NCBI GenBank assembly: GCA_015486895.1
Contig: WFQT01000382.1
Coordinates: 1-24,269 of the forward strand
Source: Anaerolineae bacterium
Lineage (GTDB): Bacteria; Chloroflexota; Anaerolineae; JAADDB01
DNA length: 24,269 bases
Direction of reading: 5' to 3'
The position numbers were made by a program, and so were the translations under genes. The first letter of the stretch is position 1, and each line of letters opens with the position of its first letter. Positions 14,982 to 20,865 of the stretch are shown here, one piece after another. The notes beneath the pieces were generated by a model. The model was not told where the DNA came from. It made no database searches and worked only from the letters and a program-made list of their open reading frames with translations.

Positions 14982-15665
14982 ATGTTTGGATCAGGGATCC
15001 TTAAAGGGTTGGGCGTAACGCTGAAGCATGTCACCGTGAGTTATATTGATGATGTTAAGCGCATTCCCAGCCGCTACGCAGGGGGAAAAAAATTCATCCG
15101 TCAGCCGATGAGCGAAGAGGGCTTGTTCACCATCCAGTACCCGGAAGAGCGCCGGGTGTTGCCGGAACGGTTCCGCTTTGTGCCCATGTTGATTTACGAT
15201 GCCGAGACAGGTAAAGACCGTTGCACTGCCTGTGGCATTTGTTCCAAAGTGTGCCCGGCCCAGTGTATCTGGATCGTCCGGGACCAAAAGCCGGACGGCA
15301 AGCCGATCCCTCAGGCACGCGAATTTTATGTGGACATTGCAACTTGTATGGGGTGTGGTCTCTGTGCCGAGTTCTGTCCCTTTGACGCCATCAAAATGAA
15401 TCACGATTACGAGCTATCAACATTTAAGCGCTATCCAGACCTGGTTTATAGCAAGGAAGAGCTGAGTGTGCCAACGACCTATTACGCTCAACTATATCCA
15501 GAAGCGTGGGCCGAGGAAGAGGAACAACGACGCCAGAAAGAGGATGTTAAGCGCAAGCGGGCCGCCGCTGCCGCCGCCCGAGCCAAAGCCAAGGCAGCAG
15601 AGAAAGCTAAAAAGATAGCCGCGGTCAAGACCGCGGCCAAGCAATCTTCTGACGACGCCCAGTAA
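14982..15665 (+). CDS. nuoI: NADH-quinone oxidoreductase subunit I
   Basis: 227 residues; ATG 14982 preceded by GGAGAGGG. NuoI is the ferredoxin-like subunit of complex I with two [4Fe-4S] clusters, seen as CTACGICSKVCP (about residue 82) and CMGCGLCAEFCP (about 122). The fold ends near residue 175. After it comes a charged tail of about 50 residues, first Glu/Gln/Arg-rich (EEEEQRRQKEDVKRK) and then an Ala/Lys/Arg repeat (AAAAAARAKAKAAEKAKK) of histone-H1-like character. This tail is unusual for NuoI and would be helical or disordered at the cytoplasmic surface. Last gene of the operon; a terminator follows at 15742-15787. nuoH, the usual partner just upstream, is missing. Confidence 0.94.
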   Translation: MFGSGILKGLGVTLKHVTVSYIDDVKRIPSRYAGGKKFIRQPMSEEGLFTIQYPEERRVLPERFRFVPMLIYDAETGKDRCTACGICSKVCPAQCIWIVRDQKPDGKPIPQAREFYVDIATCMGCGLCAEFCPFDAIKMNHDYELSTFKRYPDLVYSKEELSVPTTYYAQLYPEAWAEEEEQRRQKEDVKRKRAAAAAARAKAKAAEKAKKIAAVKTAAKQSSDDAQ

Positions 15666-15741
15666 ACACTGGCGACAACGGTGTCTCGCCCCTTTGGGTG
15701 CTGCCCGTTTCGTCCCGATGGAGATTCATCTATGAGCACCG

Positions 15742-15787
15742 GCGGGAGCCTTTCCCCCAACTGCGGGTGGGTAGCTCTCGCTTTTTT
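15742..15787 (+). terminator. Rho-independent terminator after the nuo operon
   Basis: GCGGGAGC (15742-15749) pairs with GCTCTCGC (15774-15781, one G-T wobble), followed by six T. The loop has CCCCCAACTGCGGG, reminiscent of family G. It lies 77 bases after the nuoI stop. Confidence 0.75.
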
Positions 15788-15891
15788 AGTCAGTAAAGAG
15801 AGGAGGTGCTCAGAAAAGGGAAAGCTCTTGTAGCGTTAGTTGATCATACTTTATGTTGATCACAGCTGAAGGCTGCGTTATATTGTTATCA

Positions 15892-16003
15892 ACTGGAGTC
15901 TGGTGAAAATGACGTTTTAGGTTCGACCTAACTATCTTTGCCACAGACTACACAGATGGCACGGATTTAAAATATAAGAGTAAAATCTGTGAGAATCTGT
16001 GTC
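15892..16003 (+). repeat. Dispersed repeat family B, copy B3
   Basis: Begins ACTGGAGTCTGGTGAAAATG, then ACGTT and the hairpin TTAGGT-tcg-ACCTAA, which differs from B1 and B2 by a compensated pair (C-G to T-A), then CTATCTTTGCC and ACACAGATGGCACGGATTT, with ATCTGTG arms downstream (15985-16001). With the adjacent family J repeat at 16035-16070 it fills the gap between nuoI and the UPF0173 gene. Confidence 0.82.
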
Positions 16004-16034
16004 CAATTTCTATCCCCTGGGATAGACTGTTTGC

Positions 16035-16070
16035 TTTACATTAGTTGCAGCTTGCTGCGCTATGTTTGAC
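16035..16070 (+). repeat. Family J repeat
   Basis: ACATTAGTTGCAGCTTGCTG continuing CGCTATGTTTGAC; includes a GCAGC-tt-GCTGC hairpin. A diverged inverted copy is at 11051-11083. A looser third match (CAGCTGAAGGCTGCGTTAT) is at about 15862-15881. Confidence 0.45.
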
Positions 16071-16107
16071 TTTGGGATTTCGTTAAGGTTTATGAGGGAG
16101 GTTCAGC

Positions 16108-16791
16108 ATGGCTATCGAGTATATTTACCACGGGCATATGAATTCCGAGCTGCGGAGCAGTCAATACACCGTTTTGATTGATCCGTTTTTTACTAACAAT
16201 CCTCAGGCTAAAATTGGCCCTGAGGACGTCAACCCCGATTTTATCCTGGTCTCCCACGGCCACGGCGATCATGTCGGTGACACCCTGGCTATCGCCGAAC
16301 GCACAGGAGCATTGGTTATTGCTAATTTCGAGGTTGCGAACTGGCTTTCTTCTCAGGGCGCTAAGAATGTGCATGCTATGCACATCGGTGGGGCTTACGA
16401 GTTTCCCTTTGGCCGGGTGAAACTAACAATTGCCCATCATGGCTCCGCCTTGCCAGACGGTTCCTACGGTGGCAATCCGGCCGGTTTCCTCATCACTATG
16501 GAGGGGAAAAAGATTTACTATGCCGGCGATACTGCGCTCACCTATGATATGATTTGGTTGCGAGATGAAAATGTAGACTTGGCTGTCCTGCCCATCGGCG
16601 ATAACTTTACCATGGGACCGGAGGACGCCGTCGAGGCAATTAAATTGATCAAACCGAAGATGGTAGTGCCAGCGCATTATAACACTTGGCCTGTTATTGC
16701 CCAGGATCCCAACCGCTTCAAGGCAATGGTGGAGGCGGAAACGGACACTAAGTGTATGCCTTTAGAGGCAGAAGGACACTTAACATTGTAA
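16108..16791 (+). CDS. UPF0173 family metal-dependent hydrolase
   Basis: 227 residues; ATG 16108 is preceded by GGGAGG. A metallo-beta-lactamase fold with the di-metal motif SHGHGDHVGDT near residue 49 and a further YAGDT (about 135), PIGDNFTMGPEDA and PAHYNTWP, which together are the signature of the UPF0173 (YtkL/Rv-type L-ascorbate-6-phosphate-lactonase-like) family. It has the family's usual length, no signal peptide, and is cytoplasmic. The biochemical substrate is not established for bacterial UPF0173 members. A single gene with its own terminator directly downstream. Confidence 0.93.
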   Translation: MAIEYIYHGHMNSELRSSQYTVLIDPFFTNNPQAKIGPEDVNPDFILVSHGHGDHVGDTLAIAERTGALVIANFEVANWLSSQGAKNVHAMHIGGAYEFPFGRVKLTIAHHGSALPDGSYGGNPAGFLITMEGKKIYYAGDTALTYDMIWLRDENVDLAVLPIGDNFTMGPEDAVEAIKLIKPKMVVPAHYNTWPVIAQDPNRFKAMVEAETDTKCMPLEAEGHLTL

Positions 16792-16801
16792 ATGAATGTA
16801 A

Positions 16802-16836
16802 AGGCGCGACGTTGAGATTCTCTGTCGCGCCTTTTT
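16802..16836 (+). terminator. Rho-independent terminator after the UPF0173 gene
   Basis: AGGCGCGAC (16802-16810) pairs perfectly with GTCGCGCCT (16824-16832) with a 13-base loop, followed by a T run. It begins 10 bases after the stop codon. Confidence 0.88.
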
Positions 16837-16916
16837 GTTGCTTACCGTGTGCTTTATGGCCCAGTTTTGGGCGATGACAAAGTGTCGTCGGCCTATATGA
16901 ACGAAATAGGTGAATC

Positions 16917-17273
16917 ATGTTTTCTACTGCTGAATTGCTTTTCCCCCACCATGTCATCCGCCTTCTACGTAACCTCCGGGAGAACAAGGCTTGGCAAGCA
17001 TTGGTGGATCGCGTTTTGTCACTACCTGAGGCAGACGAGGAAAGTTTGGCGTTCTCCCTTATGATGATCCGCGTCAACGAATGTTTGAACTGTCCCCGGG
17101 ATAGCTACAAGTACCAGCGCGGCTGTCAGACGTGCGCCATCCAGAATATCCTGCATTACAAGGAGGATCGCACTCCTCTACTGGAGGTATACGCTCAGGC
17201 TAAAGAGGATGTTCACAGTTACTTGATCGAACATCCAGACGTGTTACAACGTTATCAGGGAGAAGCCACGTAA
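16917..17273 (+). CDS. Small protein with a CX2CX10CX2C motif, unknown function
   Basis: 118 residues. The only recognisable feature is CLNCPRDSYKYQRGCQTC near residues 57-74: two CxxC pairs ten residues apart, set between helical, Leu-rich segments. Such spacing can hold a zinc ion or an iron-sulfur cluster. The start ATG 16917 has only a weak AGGTGA 5-10 bases upstream. It follows the terminator of the UPF0173 gene and is convergent with the HEAT-like gene. Codon use looks like that of the neighbouring genes and the frame is uninterrupted, supporting a real gene. I do not recognise the family. Confidence 0.7.
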   Translation: MFSTAELLFPHHVIRLLRNLRENKAWQALVDRVLSLPEADEESLAFSLMMIRVNECLNCPRDSYKYQRGCQTCAIQNILHYKEDRTPLLEVYAQAKEDVHSYLIEHPDVLQRYQGEAT

Positions 17274-17379
17274 ATTAAGCTGAGAAGATGTTTTCTAAGT
17301 GCTTCCACTCGCACATAGTTTTGCTTGAGCATGGCCGGCATAGACATCTTTCTATGATTGAGCACGTCCGTTTTTGCCA

Positions 17380-18897
17380 TCATCCATGTTTGGCTTCTTG
17401 TATGGTAGCCAGCAGACGCACTCCTCGCAAGAGTAGTATTTGTATCACGACGTTACGAGCGGGAGGAACCTCCATCAGATAGCGGGCTGCCGCCCTGGCT
17501 TCCGCGGCGCGCTTGGGAGTGCCATTTAACATGAACCAGGTCGCCATCGCTTCAAGCTGATCTTGTAAAAGCTGTAACTCTTCCGCCTTAACTCCCTGAA
17601 GGATCCTTTCAACTCGCCCTTCGTCTTCTACCAGTTGGTGAAGCAGCTCTCCAGTATGCCCAAATTCTCCATTGGCCGGTAAGAAAAACCAGCTCGACAG
17701 TGCTGCATCCGAAAATAGAGAGAGCATCATTTCCTCGCTGGCCGGCGGGATAGAATCATCGCTAAGGTGCGGCAATGGTGGCAAAGTATTCGTGCCGGGA
17801 TATGTCCACAGGAAATAGGAAATATTGCGGTAGGCAGCAGGGATGTCTTCACCTGCTTCTATCTGATGGATAATGCCCTGGCGTAACCATGCAAACAGCC
17901 ATCGAGGCTGCACTTTCAGGGCCGGGAACATGTCCCCCTCCCGGACATGGATCGGTACCATCTCGCCGATCTTCCCTATCTGCACCCGAAGACTGAAATG
18001 GTTGACCCAGAGGTGGGAAAGGAGACCTTGCTGAAAAGCGAATAGGTACTGGGTTATCCGCGAGGAATCGATCTCGCGGTAATAAAATCCGGCGATTGTG
18101 TAGCCATCGGCCAACGGCGGCACGATGTAAGCATGTAGCCGCCTGGCCGGCAACAGCGGGCTACTGGACATCTCATCTGTGGGCCAGTTAACGCTAAAGG
18201 AGAGCTTGCGTATAGCTCGTTCGGCCCACTCACGTTGTGGCGAGGGGAAACTGCGCCGAGTAGCCTGTAAGATGTACCAGGCCTGAGGTTCATGGATGCG
18301 CCCCAGTATCTGAATAGCTTGACGCGCTATTGGTTTGTGAGCGCTTTGGGCTAAGAAAGCTAAAAAGAGTATTTGCTCTTTCTCCGGCAGTTGCGGTAAG
18401 GTTTGTAGTACTAGGGAAGAGACTTCCGGCGGCTCTTCTTCTAACTGGGTAATATAGTCCAGTAAATCCTGCTCACTATGGTGGCTAAGCTCCGCAGCCT
18501 CTTGTAACGAGTAGAAAGTTAACAGTTCCGGGTCTTGTAAGGTCCCGTAAAGCTCGTCCGGCACTTCAACGCCCAGGGCATTGTTCAGCAAAGTCATGGC
18601 TGAAAGGCGTACTAACTCCTCTTGCGATAAATTATAGGCGATGGCCTCCAGTGGGGGTATAATAACTTTCTTCGGTAAGCGGGCAGCTAATTCGCCTAAA
18701 ACAAACCGCAATCGAGCGTTGCTTTCCGGCAGTAGCGCTACTATCGCCTCTACAATGTCACTTTCCTGGCTTAAGCGGTCCAGCGCTTCTCCCTGCTCAG
18801 CAAGAGAGTTCTCCGCAGCTAACTGCCGAATCTTCCCCATCAGGCGGGTTTTACTACCAAACAAATAGATGATCTTGTTGTTGCGCTTCTCGTTCAT
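17380..18897 (-). CDS. HEAT-like helical-repeat protein, unknown function
   Basis: 505 residues starting MNEKRNNKIIYLFGSKTRLM. Residues of about 20-235 are a chain of amphipathic helix pairs rich in Leu, Ala and Glu (for example VEAIVALLPESNARLRFVL and ARQAIQILGRIHEPQAWYIL), the pattern of HEAT/ARM-like repeats. The middle (about 255-340) is more strand-like and hydrophobic (LHAYIVPPLADGYTIAGFYY), and the C terminus is again helical. No catalytic motif, signal peptide or membrane segment is seen. No operon partner; convergent with the Cys-motif gene. A perfect TATAAT lies six bases before the ATG, and there is no ribosome binding site, suggesting a leaderless mRNA. Confidence 0.8.
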   Translation of the reverse strand: MNEKRNNKIIYLFGSKTRLMGKIRQLAAENSLAEQGEALDRLSQESDIVEAIVALLPESNARLRFVLGELAARLPKKVIIPPLEAIAYNLSQEELVRLSAMTLLNNALGVEVPDELYGTLQDPELLTFYSLQEAAELSHHSEQDLLDYITQLEEEPPEVSSLVLQTLPQLPEKEQILFLAFLAQSAHKPIARQAIQILGRIHEPQAWYILQATRRSFPSPQREWAERAIRKLSFSVNWPTDEMSSSPLLPARRLHAYIVPPLADGYTIAGFYYREIDSSRITQYLFAFQQGLLSHLWVNHFSLRVQIGKIGEMVPIHVREGDMFPALKVQPRWLFAWLRQGIIHQIEAGEDIPAAYRNISYFLWTYPGTNTLPPLPHLSDDSIPPASEEMMLSLFSDAALSSWFFLPANGEFGHTGELLHQLVEDEGRVERILQGVKAEELQLLQDQLEAMATWFMLNGTPKRAAEARAAARYLMEVPPARNVVIQILLLRGVRLLATIQEAKHG

Positions 18898-18903
18898 ATT
18901 GTC

Positions 18904-18909
18904 ATTATA
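18904..18909 (-). promoter_or_regulatory. -10 box (TATAAT) six bases before the HEAT-like gene start
   Basis: The minus strand reads TATAATGACAATATG into the start codon. Transcription would begin at about 18897, the A of the ATG itself. A weak -35 (TTCGCT) sits 18 bases upstream. Confidence 0.5.
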
Positions 18910-18952
18910 ACGCAGCCGGGGAAGGGGAGCGAATCATGAAAGAGCAAGCTCT

Positions 18953-19061
18953 AAACGAAGACGTTCAACTTCTCACAGAAGTTGAACGTCTCGCACTCTT
19001 TGGGTGGGTTTCTCAGTTACCGTAGGGAGCCGTGGTGCTCGCTTACCCAAACTGTCCGCTA
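18953..19061 (-). repeat. Dispersed repeat family C, copy C2 (inverted)
   Basis: The reverse complement runs from TAGCGGACAGTTTGGGTA (19061) to CTTCGTTT (18953) and aligns with C1 over its whole length. Hairpin GACGTTCAACTTC (18960-18972) with GAAGTTGAACGTC (18978-18990) is a perfect 13-bp stem. It lies between the divergent HEAT-like gene and pheST promoter. Confidence 0.85.
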
Positions 19062-19077
19062 ATCAGATCTGTGGGTA

Positions 19078-19109
19078 GCCTTTTTGGTTCTGGCTCGGCC
19101 AGATTAGAA
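19078..19109 (+). repeat. Family A tail, isolated copy
   Basis: GCCTTTTTGGTTCTGGCTCG followed by GCCAGATTAGAA matches the right end of family A, including the CTGGC-tcg-GCCAG hairpin, without the rest of the element. It directly follows repeat C2, making a mosaic. Confidence 0.75.
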
Positions 19110-19146
19110 CAATCGCATTCCTACCTCAATCCGCCGCTGGTATAAC

Positions 19147-19175
19147 TTGACATGGCTCTCCCTTTTGCCCATAAT
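19147..19175 (+). promoter_or_regulatory. Sigma-70 promoter of the T-box-pheST transcript
   Basis: TTGACA (19147-19152) and CATAAT (19170-19175) with a 17-base spacer. The start would be near 19182, immediately before the first stem of the T-box, as expected. Confidence 0.75.
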
Positions 19176-19181
19176 GCAGGT

Positions 19182-19484
19182 GATTGATTGCCGGAAAAGG
19201 CAGCGACGGAGGAAAGTAGGCAAGGGGAAATTGCAGAGAGGTTGGGGCTTGGCTGTGACCCTGGCTAACGGAAACTTGTCGAAGTTCCCTCCCGAGCCGG
19301 ATGGGGGAACGCGGCCCTGCCGCCAGTAGTTCATCCCGGGGTCTGCCCGTTATCGCAGGGGGCGATGGTCATAGATGAATGGCCGTCGTCGCTGAGGGAG
19401 CCGTCTGCGACGGCTAACAAGGGTGGTACCGCGGAGTGACACACGCCTCACTTCGTCCCTTGGGGACGAGGAGGCGCTTTTTTA
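19182..19484 (+). ncRNA. T-box leader with terminator, upstream of pheST
   Basis: The T-box sequence AAGGGTGGTACCGCG (19419-19433) is a full match to the conserved antiterminator bulge that reads the tRNA acceptor end. Stem I features precede it: AGTA of the lower loop motif (19215-19218), GAGAGGTTGGGG (about 19236-19247), and a candidate specifier TTC (19285-19287, Phe) in GAAGTTCCC on the 3' side of stem I. The terminator is CGCCTC/GAGGCG (19444-19449 with 19471-19476) over TCGTCC/GGACGA, then six T (19478-19483); CGTCCCTT can alternatively pair with AAGGG of the T-box. Uncharged tRNA-Phe binding should stabilise the antiterminator and allow pheST transcription. The specifier assignment is by position and context only. 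Confidence 0.92.
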
Positions 19485-19520
19485 TTGCCATAGAGTAACT
19501 GCTCCGCCTTGAGCAAATAG

Positions 19521-19610
19521 AACGCAGATAACGCAGATTTCACGCTGATACTCGCAGATAAAGCAAATAAGCCAGAAACGATCAGCGAAAATCAGCGTCA
19601 TCAGCGTCCA
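19521..19610 (+). repeat. CGCAGAT / ATCAGCG array in the pheST leader
   Basis: Several imperfect copies of ACGCAGAT and CGCTGAT are followed by the opposite orientation (ATCAGCG three times), so the block can fold back on itself. It lies downstream of the T-box terminator and so is transcribed into the pheST mRNA whenever read-through occurs. Confidence 0.7.
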
Positions 19611-19657
19611 ATTATTGGGGAGGCTGAGTAGTCACGCCATGGAAATGTTTGCCGGGG

Positions 19658-19796
19658 ACTGGAGCGCGGCAAAAATCCATTTTGCGGTTTTACGAGGCAG
19701 TTTCAACCACAGATTACACAGAATTTTGGGGAAATCTGTGCGATCTGTGTAACCCGTGGTTGGCTTTCGGGGTTGTGACTCGGCTAGGTTAGGAGG
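19658..19796 (+). repeat. Mosaic of family B head and family A tail before pheS
   Basis: Starts with ACTGGAGCGCGGCAAAAAT (19658), contains CCACAGATTACACAG and a TCTGTGCGATCTGTG block, and ends in GGCTTTCGGGG...CTCGGCTAGGTTAGGAGG (split motif, 19762-19796). The tail is homologous to the right end of family A and forms the pheS ribosome binding site AGGAGG (19791-19796). Confidence 0.7.
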
Positions 19797-19801
19797 AAGA
19801 G

Positions 19802-20833
19802 ATGGACGAACTGAACGATTTAGCCCGCTTGGAGAGGGAAGCTCTATCAGCATTGCAAACGGCGACAGAGCAAGCGTCGTTGGATGCCTGGTTCGGTCGT
19901 TATTTGGGGCGCAAAGGAGCCGTGACATTGGCTGTGCGTCGGGTCGGTTCCTTACCCAAGGAAGACCGTCCCGCCTATGGCCAGGCGGTCAATCAGTTGC
20001 GCAAGCGGTTAGAGGCAGCGCTTGCCCAGCAAGGGGAGACGATCAAGGAAGCGGCGTTAGCGGCAGAGATGGAAACTGGCGCTTTCGATCCCACCCTGCC
20101 TGGGAGGCTCCCAAATGTGGGACGTGTGCACTTGAGCAATCGTACACTGCGGGAGATTTACGATATTTTCCGTCAGTTGGGATTCCAAATTTATGATGCG
20201 CCAGAAGTGGAAAGCGATGAGTACAACTTTGAGCTGCTCAACATTCCCGCCGGCCATCCCGCGCGCGACATGTGGGACACATTCTACACGACCACACCCG
20301 GCTATCTATTGCGCACGCAGACTTCCCCGGGGCAAATATGGGCTATGCGGGAGTACGCACCAGAGCCGATACGGGTGATTCTACCGGGGAAATGCTACCG
20401 CTACGAGCAAGTCACTGCCCGTTCCGAGATGATGTTCCATCAAGTAGAAGGGTTAGTTGTGGGGGAGAATATCACTATGGCTGACCTAAAAGGCACGATT
20501 GTGGCTTTCGTGCGGCAGATGTTCGGCCAGGAGCGGAAATTGCGATTCCGCTTCTCGCACTTCCCTTTCACCGAGCCCAGCGTGGAAGTGGATATGGATT
20601 GCATTCTGTGCGGCGGCAAGGGGTGTCGGGTCTGCAAATACACTGGCTGGTTAGAAATCATGGGGGCCGGCATGGTGCATCCAACGGTGCTGCGCAACGC
20701 CGGCTACGACCCAGAGCACTACTCCGGCTTCGCTTTTGGCATGGGGCCGGAGCGCATCGCCATGATGAAGCATGGCATTGACGACATCCGATATTTCTTC
20801 AGCAACGATGTGCGTTTTCTATCCCAGTTCTAA
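19802..20833 (+). CDS. pheS: Phenylalanine--tRNA ligase alpha subunit
   Basis: 343 residues, of normal length; ATG 19802 with AGGAGG five bases upstream. The N-terminal 85 residues are the coiled-coil arm that contacts tRNA (DELNDLARLEREALSALQTA). The catalytic class II domain has GHPARDMWDTFY, LLRTQTSPGQ, GKCYRYEQVTARSEMMFHQVEG and motif 3 as GFAFGMGPERIAMM. The cysteine-rich insert CILCGGKGCRVC near residue 265 is usual in PheS. It works with PheT as an (alpha-beta)2 enzyme in the cytoplasm charging tRNA-Phe. First gene of the T-box-controlled operon; 32 bases separate it from pheT. Confidence 0.97.
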   Translation: MDELNDLARLEREALSALQTATEQASLDAWFGRYLGRKGAVTLAVRRVGSLPKEDRPAYGQAVNQLRKRLEAALAQQGETIKEAALAAEMETGAFDPTLPGRLPNVGRVHLSNRTLREIYDIFRQLGFQIYDAPEVESDEYNFELLNIPAGHPARDMWDTFYTTTPGYLLRTQTSPGQIWAMREYAPEPIRVILPGKCYRYEQVTARSEMMFHQVEGLVVGENITMADLKGTIVAFVRQMFGQERKLRFRFSHFPFTEPSVEVDMDCILCGGKGCRVCKYTGWLEIMGAGMVHPTVLRNAGYDPEHYSGFAFGMGPERIAMMKHGIDDIRYFFSNDVRFLSQF

Positions 20834-20865
20834 AGGTAATGACGCCGGATGAGAAGGAGTGAATA

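Noticed and set aside
15280..15400. nuo cluster as a membrane-bound hydrogenase
   Set aside because: The D domain lacks the nickel-binding CxxC pairs at both ends, and the B subunit has the adjacent-cysteine cluster site of true NuoB.
19756..20196. 146-codon plus-strand frame overlapping the start of pheS
   Set aside because: Out-of-frame shadow of pheS; the pheS frame has a perfect ribosome binding site and all class II motifs.
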